Shown: one piece after another, positions 54,134 to 61,381 of the stretch
How the letters are laid out: the number at the start of each line of letters is the position of its first letter
Numbering within the stretch: position 1 is the stretch's first letter
Assembly (NCBI RefSeq): GCF_001613165.1
Contig: NZ_BDBV01000057.1
Coordinates: 34,341-98,340, forward strand
Origin: Nocardia mexicana NBRC 108244
Lineage (GTDB): Bacteria; Actinomycetota; Actinomycetes; Mycobacteriales; Mycobacteriaceae
Reading direction: 5' to 3'
DNA length: 64,000 bases
Made by a program: the position numbers and the translations under genes
Notes under the pieces: generated by a model
Database searches by the model: none
The model's input: the letters and a program-made list of their open reading frames with translations, nothing else
What the model was told of the DNA's origin: nothing

Positions 54134-55366
54134 TCACGCAAAGGTGACCGGCAGCGCGGCAAGCGACCGGTGGAACGGTCCGGGACGCCACGCGGGTTTC
54201 CCGTCGGCGAGCGCGAGGCTCATATCGGGCAGCGCGTCCAGGAGCTGGTCGATGGCGTCCTGGGCGATCAGGTAGGCCAGCGAACGGGCGGGGCAGGCGT
54301 GCTGGCCGATGCCGAACGCCAGGTGCGAGCGGTTTCCGGTGCGGTCGTCGGCGCGGATCGAGGGATCGTTGTTGCAGGCGGCCATGCTGATCAGGACCGG
54401 CTGGTCGGCGGGTAGCCAGACGTCGTCGATGAGGATCGGCTGCCTGGGGTAGGTGATGCAGAAGTTGGCCAGCGGCGGGTCGTTGAACAGCACCTCGTCG
54501 AGGGCGTCGCGGGTCGACAGGTTGCCGCCGAGCACGCTGCCGCCGAAGCGGTCGTCGGCGAGGATCAGCAGCAACGTATTGGCGATCAGGTTGACCTGCA
54601 GCTCGATTCCCGCGCCGTAGAAGGCCACCAGCTGGTGGACCATCTCCTCGTCGTCGAGCCGGGCGGAGTGCCGCAGCAGCAGCGACGTGACATCGTTCCC
54701 CGGTTCGGCCTTCTTCAGGGCCACGAGTTCGCGCAGCGCGTCGTTGACCATCTGATTGCCCTTGTCGGCGTCGACCCCGTCGAACATCGCGGCCATCCCG
54801 GCGGCGACCTGGTGGCCGATCTCCGGCGGACACCCGACCATGGCGCAGCAGACCTGAAAGGTCAGCGGAAATGCGTACTGGCTCAACAGATCTGCCGTCC
54901 CCTCGGCGCGGAAGCCGTCGATCAGCGGCGCCGCCGTCTGCTCCACGACGGCGTGCAGGCCGTACAGGTCGACCCCGTCGAGACTCGAGGTGGTCGCCCC
55001 GCGATAACGCGTGAAATCGGTTCCCGCGCTGCGGCTTCCGCTGGGCCGCCACTCCATCATCGGCAGTATCGGGCAGTCGGAGGGGATATTTCGCTGCCAG
55101 CGCCGCGGGTCGGCCGGAAAGTGTTCGGGATCGTTGAGCACCTGCAGCGCGGTGCGGTAGCCGACGACCAGCGTGGCGGGCACGCCCGGCGCCAGCTCGA
55201 CCGGCACCATCGACCCGAACCGTTCGCGGATCTCACGGTAGACCCGGTGCGGATCCCGGGCGAATTCCGGTGAATGCAGCGCTACGCGCGGCCCCTCGGT
55301 GTCGGTCGGCGAACCGTGGACCACGGGGCAGGCCGATGCGTATGGCGTGAATTCGGGCGTGCTCAA
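54134..55366 (-). CDS. Cytochrome P450 lacking the ExxR motif (2)
   Basis: TTG 55366 gives 410 residues, a normal length. The haem loop FGIGQHACPARSLA supplies the thiolate at C358. The K-helix reads EVLF (291-294), so the Arg of ExxR is Phe. The I-helix reads GAGIELQ, with Leu in place of the oxygen-activating Thr. A second P450 in this window shows the same type of loss. It lies 12 bp after the AraC gene and is probably co-transcribed. Atypical chemistry or a non-catalytic haem role is inferred. Confidence 0.9.
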   Translation of the reverse strand: MSTPEFTPYASACPVVHGSPTDTEGPRVALHSPEFARDPHRVYREIRERFGSMVPVELAPGVPATLVVGYRTALQVLNDPEHFPADPRRWQRNIPSDCPILPMMEWRPSGSRSAGTDFTRYRGATTSSLDGVDLYGLHAVVEQTAAPLIDGFRAEGTADLLSQYAFPLTFQVCCAMVGCPPEIGHQVAAGMAAMFDGVDADKGNQMVNDALRELVALKKAEPGNDVTSLLLRHSARLDDEEMVHQLVAFYGAGIELQVNLIANTLLLILADDRFGGSVLGGNLSTRDALDEVLFNDPPLANFCITYPRQPILIDDVWLPADQPVLISMAACNNDPSIRADDRTGNRSHLAFGIGQHACPARSLAYLIAQDAIDQLLDALPDMSLALADGKPAWRPGPFHRSLAALPVTFA

Positions 55367-55378
55367 GCGGATTTCCGT

Positions 55379-56335
55379 TCATTCGTGTGCTGATCTCTCC
55401 GGTACGGCATCGCGAGCCTCGGCGTGCCGCCGCTGCCGGAACTCCCGCGGGGTCTCGCCGTAGCGAGCCTTGAACGCCGCGGAGAACCAGGTCGGCGTGA
55501 AACCCGTACGCGCGGCGATCTCGGTGATGGTCATCGCGCCCGCGCCGCCGCTGTCCAGCAGGTCCCGCGCGGCGCGCAGCGCCTCTTCCCGGCGCACGTC
55601 CCGATAGGTGGTGCCGGCCTGCTGCAGCGCGACCCGCAGTTGCCGCGGCGACCAGTTGAGTGCGTGGGCGACCGCGGGCAATCGCAGATCGGCGACCCCG
55701 ATGGAGTCGCGCACGTACCGCCGCACCGCCTCCACTGTCTCGTCGAGATGTCCCTGCTGGGGGCTCGTATCGCCCAGCGCCAGCATGCACAGCAGTTCGC
55801 TGATGCGGTCGCACACGGCATTGAATTCGCGGTCGCTCAGATTCGACCGCTCGGCGCGCACACTGTGGATCATGGTCGCGACGACACGGCCGAGTCCGGA
55901 ATCCATATCCAGCATGGAGCAGCGCGGGCCGTCGACCGGCACCGCGTTGTCGATCTCGGTACGGGGGAGTTGCAGTGCCAGCGCCGAGGGCCCGGGCCGC
56001 AACCGGCACACCTGATCGAGTCCCATCAGGACGGCGCGCCCGTGGGGTGCGTGCAGCACGCTGTCGTCGCGGCCGACGGTGTAGGTGCTGTGCTGCGGGA
56101 CCACGAACCAGTAGAAGCTGTCGGCGGGATTGCGACGAACATGTCCGGGGGTGCGATAACACGTTCGCCCGGCCGGTTCGTCCCAGCGCAGCAGGCTGTA
56201 CGCGGTGCTCTGCTGCACGATCAGGCTGGAGGTCCACTGGTCGGCGTGCTGGATCCGGTGACCCATCGGGACGAAGCTGTTGGTGAGTTCGGTCCACTGC
56301 TGGGCGTCGTTCACAGTGAACTGGTCGTACCTCAT
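55379..56335 (-). CDS. AraC-family regulator upstream of P450
   Basis: The 318-residue product begins at ATG 56335. Residues 1-190 resemble the AraC-binding-like domain 2 (YSLLRWDEPAGRTCYRT, FYWFVVPQHSTYTVG). The C-terminal helices LRLPAVAHALNWSPRQLRVALQQAG and MTITEIAARTGFTPTWFSAAFKARYGETPREFR form the double helix-turn-helix. It is divergent from the editing-domain paralogue and leads the P450 gene, so it is the likely switch of this small locus. Confidence 0.92.
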   Translation of the reverse strand: MRYDQFTVNDAQQWTELTNSFVPMGHRIQHADQWTSSLIVQQSTAYSLLRWDEPAGRTCYRTPGHVRRNPADSFYWFVVPQHSTYTVGRDDSVLHAPHGRAVLMGLDQVCRLRPGPSALALQLPRTEIDNAVPVDGPRCSMLDMDSGLGRVVATMIHSVRAERSNLSDREFNAVCDRISELLCMLALGDTSPQQGHLDETVEAVRRYVRDSIGVADLRLPAVAHALNWSPRQLRVALQQAGTTYRDVRREEALRAARDLLDSGGAGAMTITEIAARTGFTPTWFSAAFKARYGETPREFRQRRHAEARDAVPERSAHE

Positions 56336-56592
56336 GACTACCTTTCAGCTCCGCGCTGACTGATCATCCTGCCCTGCAAGCGGTTCCGGGCACTTCCCAG
56401 CCCGGGACCGAGTGGAAAAACCTTATCCGTGCTTCGCCTGCGCCGTCGCCTCGCGCGAGCGACTTACGTCCTGCGCGCCCGGACTTGCGGTTCCGGGCAG
56501 GGATGCCGGTGCGGCTACCGCGCTGCCGGGGGTTCGTACACACTCCTCGAAGCGGGAAGCGCCGGTGCGATTTTCGAACGCGAGGTCTGCCG

Positions 56593-57129
56593 ATGAGGAT
56601 CTTCAGTAATCACTGCCGCAGGTTCGAGTACCGGGTCACCGCCGCGAGCCCGTGCGCCGTGACCCTCGCGCCGTCCGACATCGGGGTCACCCGGTCGTTC
56701 TTCGACTGCCTGCTGTTGACGGTCGCGGTGCAGCCCGGCGATCTCGCGCTCACCGGTGACGCGGTCGGCATCGTCAAACGCATTGCGGCGCGCACGGGTT
56801 CGGCCTACATCGTGATCGACGGATTCACGCAGTGGGCCGAGGCCCTCGACCGGCGCGGGCCGGCCGCCGATTTCGACGTGCTGACCGGGCTCGCCGACGC
56901 CCTGGACGTGCTGGCCGACCTGACCGAGCGGCTGGAGGAACGCGGCGAGCGGGTACACCTGATGCCGTTCGGCTGGAACAAGATCCAGCACGCCGAGGTC
57001 ACCGACGGCCGCTGGGCCCGATATGTCACCGACGTCCGGCACGACACCCACCGCATCCCGTCCCGCACCCCGGCCTGGAGCCTCACCCCGCGCGTACGCA
57101 TGCCCTGCGCCCGAACCCACCAGCTGTAG
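56593..57129 (+). CDS. Stand-alone threonyl-tRNA synthetase editing-domain-like protein, paralogue 2
   Basis: ATG 56593 follows GAGG and gives 178 residues that align end to end with the paralogue at 12962-13516. Shared stretches are HCRRFEYRVTA, FFDCLLLT, GDLALTG and TERLEERGERVHLMPFGW. The archaeal ThrRS editing domain has the same frame (from memory of its motifs). Here the lysine after PFGW is kept as K130, unlike the first paralogue. It may hydrolyse mischarged aminoacyl-tRNA or a related ester in trans. It is divergent from the AraC-P450 pair, with about 250 bp between them. Confidence 0.72.
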   Translation: MRIFSNHCRRFEYRVTAASPCAVTLAPSDIGVTRSFFDCLLLTVAVQPGDLALTGDAVGIVKRIAARTGSAYIVIDGFTQWAEALDRRGPAADFDVLTGLADALDVLADLTERLEERGERVHLMPFGWNKIQHAEVTDGRWARYVTDVRHDTHRIPSRTPAWSLTPRVRMPCARTHQL

Positions 57130-57168
57130 CTCGCCCGTGGACGGCTTCACTCCCGCCGACCGACAGGA

Positions 57169-57867
57169 TCACTTCACCGAGAAAGGCGAAGTGACGGTCG
57201 TGAAGTATTGCGCCGCGGCCAGAATCGCCACCGGGGCGGTGACGAGTAGCTGGCCCGCGAGGGTGCCCAGGGCGCCGATGGCGATGATGCCGCCGAGGCA
57301 GCCGACCACCGCGGCGGGGACGAACGGGCCGAACATGCCGACGATGGTGGCCGCGGCGACGGTCGCACCCGCGATGCCGCCGAGCACGCACCCCACGGCA
57401 CCGCCGGTGATCCCGCCGACCAGGGTGCCGATGGTGGCTCCCACGCCGATAGTGCTGGTCAGCCGGTTCCAGGCGGCCAGTTCACGGTCGTAGGGCGTCT
57501 TGAACGGGGCCTGATCCTCGTACGGCAGCGCCACGGGCTTGTAGGTGGCGTGACCGAGGTCGAACTGCGGGGTCAGGGTCGCCGTGCGGTCGTGGATCTC
57601 CGCGGCGATCGGGAATACGAAATCATCCACACGGAACGACAATTCGGCGCCGGCGAGGACCGTCCCGTCACCTGCTTCGACCTCGAGCACGCCGTGGTCG
57701 GCCACCAGTGAACCTGTGTCGGTTGTGATGATCGCGGATTTTTCCGTCGTCGAGGCCGTGTAGTGGACAACGGCGTCGTCGGCGGCGGGGGCTGCGGCTG
57801 ACACACCGGATGACAACGACAGCGCCGCAGTGACCGCGGCCGCGCACACGAAGCTTCTACGTCTCAT
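57169..57867 (-). CDS. Secreted/membrane-associated hypothetical protein with glycine-zipper segments
   Basis: ATG 57867 begins a 232-residue product with a signal peptide (cleavage near SAAAPA). A beta-rich domain follows (AIITTDTGSLVADHGVLEVEAGDGTVLAGAELSFRVD, split across strands), and then a glycine-rich hydrophobic half with IGTLVGGITGGAVGCVLGGIAGATVAAATIVGMFG and a second helix. This matches a family of exported proteins often found in Nocardia and Rhodococcus (DUF8020-like, uncertain). Insertion in the envelope is likely; function unknown. Confidence 0.8.
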   Translation of the reverse strand: MRRRSFVCAAAVTAALSLSSGVSAAAPAADDAVVHYTASTTEKSAIITTDTGSLVADHGVLEVEAGDGTVLAGAELSFRVDDFVFPIAAEIHDRTATLTPQFDLGHATYKPVALPYEDQAPFKTPYDRELAAWNRLTSTIGVGATIGTLVGGITGGAVGCVLGGIAGATVAAATIVGMFGPFVPAAVVGCLGGIIAIGALGTLAGQLLVTAPVAILAAAQYFTTVTSPFSVK

Positions 57868-57953
57868 TGTCCTGGCTTTCTTTCTTCGAGTACGGAGATC
57901 ACCGGATGACCAGGGAGCGGCCTCCGCCGCGCCCGCTACATATACTTGGTTAA

Positions 57954-57979
57954 CTTACTGAGTAAGCTTATCGAGTAAG
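57954..57979. promoter_or_regulatory. TetR operator 1: two abutting 13-bp palindromes
   Basis: CTTACTGAGTAAG (57954-57966) abuts CTTATCGAGTAAG (57967-57979). It lies 42 bp before the FAD monooxygenase gene and recurs at 59252 and 59981. Confidence 0.88.
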
Positions 57980-58021
57980 CTGTGCTGGTGGCAAGCAAAC
58001 CGAGAGATGGGAAGTAGTGCA

Positions 58022-59260
58022 ATGGCGTCTGGAACGCGCTCCTTGAAGGTCCTCGTGTGCGGCGGTGGCATCGCCGGGCAGGCGCTGGCCTACTGGCTGG
58101 TGCGAGGTGGCCACGACGTGGTCGTCGTCGAGCGTTTCCCGGAGTTGCGGGCCACGGGCGCCCAGGTCGATCTCCGAGGTCAGGGCATCGAGGCGATCGG
58201 GGCCATGGGGCTTCTGGATGCCGTGCGGGGCAAGCTCGTGGACGAGGCCGGCGTGGCTTTCGTGGATGCTCGGGGCAGGGCGAGGGCGACCATCATGGCC
58301 AACACGTCCGGTCGGGGCCGGCAGACGCTGACGTCCGAGTACGAGATCATGCGCGGAGATCTTGTGCGAATTCTGCACGACGCGACGAAGAACGATGTCG
58401 AATACGTCTTCGGGACCAGCGTGGACCGCTTCGTCCAGGCGGAGGAGAAGGTCGTCGCCTACTTCTCCGACGGCTCGTCCGGCGAGTTCGACCTGCTGGT
58501 CGGTGCCGATGGGCAAGGCTCGCGTATCCGTCGATCCATCCTGCCGGCCGACGCCGCCGAGTCGTACCGGCGGGTGGGAATCCACATGTCGTATTGGTTC
58601 GTTCCCCGCATCGCGTCGGACACCAATATCCGCGACACCTATAACGCCCCCGGCGGGCGGATGATCATGCGCAGGAGCCACAATCCGGACGAGACCCAGG
58701 TGTATTTCGTGCTGCGGGAGACATCGGAGGAAGCCTCTGCCATCCATCGAGCGCCGGTCGAGCGCCAGAAGGAATTCTGGGCCGAACGGTTTCGTGATGC
58801 AGGGTGGCAGACCGACCGGTTCCTCCGGGGCATGGAGGCAACCCCGAGCTTCTACTCCCAGGAAGTCGTGCAGGTCCGCACGAACATCTGGTCCCGGGGA
58901 CGCGTGGCCCTCGTCGGAGACGCCGCCCACTGCTCCTCCCCGTACAGCGGCATGGGAGTCTCGGGCGCTCTGGTCGGCGCCTACGTCCTGGCCGGTGAGA
59001 TCAACCGGCACCCCACCGACCTGTCTCGGGCGCTGGCCGACTACGACACGGCATTGCGGCCGTTCGTCGATCAGATCCAGGCCACGGTGAAACCGCGCCT
59101 GCTGCGCCTCGGTATGCCGATGAATCAGTGGGGAATCGATGCCTTGCACACCGTCTCGGGACTGGCCGCTTTCCTGCGCATCCCGGACCTGGTCGCAAGA
59201 CTGTCGAAGGAGGATCGGGGTGGCACTTGGCAGCTCCCGGAAAGTCCGCAACTTACCTGA
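58022..59260 (+). CDS. FAD-dependent monooxygenase (PHBH/TetX-like)
   Basis: ATG 58022 is preferred because GGGAAG sits at 7 bp; ATG 58007 is possible. The 412-residue product has the FAD motif VLVCGGGIAGQALAYWLVRGGHDVVVVERF spread over residues about 9-38, the DG motif DLLVGADGQGSRIRRS, and the second FAD site VALVGDAAHCSSPYSGMGVSGAL. This is the group A aromatic hydroxylase/TetX-type layout. It oxidises an aromatic or polyketide-like substrate with NAD(P)H. The operator upstream ties it to the TetR gene. Confidence 0.92.
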   Translation: MASGTRSLKVLVCGGGIAGQALAYWLVRGGHDVVVVERFPELRATGAQVDLRGQGIEAIGAMGLLDAVRGKLVDEAGVAFVDARGRARATIMANTSGRGRQTLTSEYEIMRGDLVRILHDATKNDVEYVFGTSVDRFVQAEEKVVAYFSDGSSGEFDLLVGADGQGSRIRRSILPADAAESYRRVGIHMSYWFVPRIASDTNIRDTYNAPGGRMIMRRSHNPDETQVYFVLRETSEEASAIHRAPVERQKEFWAERFRDAGWQTDRFLRGMEATPSFYSQEVVQVRTNIWSRGRVALVGDAAHCSSPYSGMGVSGALVGAYVLAGEINRHPTDLSRALADYDTALRPFVDQIQATVKPRLLRLGMPMNQWGIDALHTVSGLAAFLRIPDLVARLSKEDRGGTWQLPESPQLT

Positions 59261-59277
59261 TAAGTTTACTAAGTAAA
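59252..59277. promoter_or_regulatory. TetR operator 2: two abutting 13-bp palindromes
   Basis: CTTACCTGATAAG (59252-59264) abuts TTTACTAAGTAAA (59265-59277). The first overlaps the stop of the FAD monooxygenase gene. The pair lies 31 bp before the TetR gene, pointing to autoregulation. Confidence 0.85.
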
Positions 59278-59307
59278 GTCCACGTGTAGCGAGGGAGTGC
59301 CTGACAC

Positions 59308-59940
59308 ATGCCGAATCGAGGGGACCGCGGCGGGTCGAAGACGCGAGCGCGTATCGCCGAGGTTGCGCAGGAACTGTTCGTGGAGCGTGGCTTCGACAAT
59401 GTCACGATCGCCGAGGTCGCCGCGGCCGCGGGCGTGTCCAAGGTGACGGTGTTCACGCATTTCGAACGGAAGGAAGACCTCCTGTTCGATCGCCTTCCGG
59501 ACGTTGTCGAAATCGTCCGCAACGCGATCCGCGGGCGGGTCGCCGGCACCGGCGCCGTCGAGGCGCTGCGTCGGGCCGCCCTCGCGCTTGCCGAGGAGCG
59601 GCACGTGCTCTCCGGCCTCGGCGGGGAGATCGAACCGATGATGCGGACCATCACGGAGTCGCCCGCCCTGATCGCGCGGCTGCGCGCGTTCGCCGCCGAG
59701 ATCGAGTCGGCGCTGACCGCCGAACTCGACGCGGACCCGGCGTTCTCCGGTGACGGCACGCTGGCCGCGGCTCTGCTCGTCGCCGCATATCGGACGGTCG
59801 CCGTCGAGACGGTACGGCGCCGGCTCGGCGGAGAGGGCCTCGCCGACCTCGCCACGACGCACTGTCGGCGCCTGAACCGGGCGTTCGATGCGGTCGAGCA
59901 CGGCATCTCCGGCGATCATCGCGCCACGTCATCCGCCTGA
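59308..59940 (+). CDS. TetR-family regulator of the FAD/LLM regulon
   Basis: The 210-residue product has the helix-turn-helix VTIAEVAAAAGVSKVTVFTHFERKEDLLFDRL, covering residues about 32-63. The C-terminal part is an all-helical ligand pocket with a HVLSGLGGEIEPMMRTI stretch. The same double 13-bp operator lies before the upstream monooxygenase, before this gene and before the downstream LLM oxidoreductase. This makes one small regulon under a single repressor. The inducer is probably the monooxygenase substrate. Confidence 0.94.
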   Translation: MPNRGDRGGSKTRARIAEVAQELFVERGFDNVTIAEVAAAAGVSKVTVFTHFERKEDLLFDRLPDVVEIVRNAIRGRVAGTGAVEALRRAALALAEERHVLSGLGGEIEPMMRTITESPALIARLRAFAAEIESALTAELDADPAFSGDGTLAAALLVAAYRTVAVETVRRRLGGEGLADLATTHCRRLNRAFDAVEHGISGDHRATSSA

Positions 59941-59980
59941 GTGCACGAGGGCTGCGCCGCGCCCACATTGCCACGGTCAA

Positions 59981-60006
59981 CTTACTGAGTAAGCTTATTG
60001 GGTAAG
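59981..60006. promoter_or_regulatory. TetR operator 3: two abutting 13-bp palindromes
   Basis: CTTACTGAGTAAG (59981-59993) abuts CTTATTGGGTAAG (59994-60006), 23 bp before the LLM oxidoreductase gene. The first half is identical to the first half of operator 1. Confidence 0.88.
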
Positions 60007-60029
60007 TTTACCTGGCTTCGGGAGGTTCC

Positions 60030-60908
60030 ATGTCACAGCCACCAGCACCGGTCAGTTTCGGAATCCTGACCGCCCCGCAGTACGTCTCGTACGACGAGAT
60101 CCTGGACATCTGGCTCGCCGCCGATGCGATACCCCGGATCGAGCACGCCTGGCTGTCGGATCATCTGATGACGCCAACGGGGGAGGGGCCCACCTACGAG
60201 AGCTGGACGCTGCTGTCGGCGTTGGCCGCCCAGACACACCGGCTGCAATTGGGGGTTCTGGTTACCAGCAACCGCTTCCGGCCGCCGGCCGTGCTGGCCA
60301 AGATCGCCGCGACTGTCGACATCATCTCCCGGGGGCGGCTGATTCTCGGTATCGGTGTCGGATCGCGGCCGGGTCATCCCCTGGCCGGACGTGAGTACGA
60401 AGCGCACGGTCTCGCATTCCACGACTCCCGGGATGCCGTGGACGCCCTCTCCGAAGGGCTGACTGTCATCCGTCGACTGTGGACGGAGACCGAGCCGTTC
60501 GACTTCGACGGCGCCCACATACATCTCACCGGAGCGCTGGGTGATCCCAAACCGCTGCAGCGGCCCCATCTGCCGGTCCTCGTCGGCGGACGCTCGGCCC
60601 CGGTGCTGCGCCTCGCGGCACGACACGCCGACCTGTGGAACATCGTCGGCGACGATATGGAGGTCGCGGCCGCTCGTAGCGCCTCGTTGAGCGACGCCTG
60701 CACCGAAATCGGCCGCGACCCCGCCACCATCACCCGATCGATGCTCGTCCCGCTGGGCTCCTACGACAAACCCGAGATCACGCGCGATGCGATCGGCCGG
60801 GCCATCGACGCCGGGTTCAACCACATAGTCCTCGCACTGCCGAACCCGTACCCGAAGGGTGCTGCCCAATGGGTGGCAGACGAACTCATCGCGGCCCATA
60901 CAGAATGA
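60030..60908 (+). CDS. LLM-class F420-dependent oxidoreductase
   Basis: The start at ATG 60030 gives 292 residues. The bacterial luciferase-like barrel shows HAWLSDHLMTPTGEG, LQLGVLVTSNRFRPPAVLAKIAATVDIIS, GRLILGIGVGSR, and LPVLVGGRSAPVLRLAARHADLWN. F420 is the usual cofactor of this branch in Nocardia. It probably acts in the same xenobiotic or secondary-metabolite step as the FAD monooxygenase, with which it shares the operator. A hairpin at the end is not seen. Confidence 0.92.
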   Translation: MSQPPAPVSFGILTAPQYVSYDEILDIWLAADAIPRIEHAWLSDHLMTPTGEGPTYESWTLLSALAAQTHRLQLGVLVTSNRFRPPAVLAKIAATVDIISRGRLILGIGVGSRPGHPLAGREYEAHGLAFHDSRDAVDALSEGLTVIRRLWTETEPFDFDGAHIHLTGALGDPKPLQRPHLPVLVGGRSAPVLRLAARHADLWNIVGDDMEVAAARSASLSDACTEIGRDPATITRSMLVPLGSYDKPEITRDAIGRAIDAGFNHIVLALPNPYPKGAAQWVADELIAAHTE

Positions 60909-61120
60909 CCCGAGGCGCCAACCGGGTGGGTCGTGTTCCTGTGTGTTGAAGCAGGGCCACGCATCCATGTCGCCATCCGCAGCGCCGATCGTCAGAATGC
61001 GCCCGCGACGCCAGGGCGTGAACACACCGCCGCACTCGCCAGAGTTCCTCTGTGTTTGAGCGTCGTGCAGGCTGGGTATCTCTGAACCCGGACAGCTACG
61101 CCCAGGTCAGAGACCCTAAG

Positions 61121-61194
61121 TGCCCCCGGCAGGAATCGAACCTGCGACCTAGGGATTAGAAGGCCCTTGCTCTATCCAACTGAGCTACGGAGGC
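61121..61194 (-). tRNA. tRNA-Arg (anticodon UCU)
   Basis: On the minus strand the 74-nt sequence begins GCCTCCGTAGCTCAG and ends GGTTCGATTCCTGC plus the acceptor strand CGGGGGC and discriminator A. The acceptor pairs fully (one G-U). The D arm is GCTC/GAGC, and the anticodon loop CTTCTAA gives TCT. The T loop is canonical. CCA is not encoded. Confidence 0.95.
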
Positions 61195-61381
61195 ATTGCA
61201 GGCACCACACACCATGCCGCGTTCGCCGCACGGTGTCCAGCGAGTTCAGTATAGCGAGCGTCCAGGAGGGGTCCCGGCGGCCGACGGGCAAATCGCGGGC
61301 ATGTCAGCAGCGTCACAGTGGGCGGTGTGGGGGTCGGGGCGGGGCGGTCGGGGGTTGGGGAATCGAACTAGGCTTGGCCGC

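Noticed and set aside
60909..61194. tRNA-Arg as an integration site of a mobile element
   Set aside because: No integrase, no direct repeat of the tRNA 3' end and no compositional shift were seen beside it.
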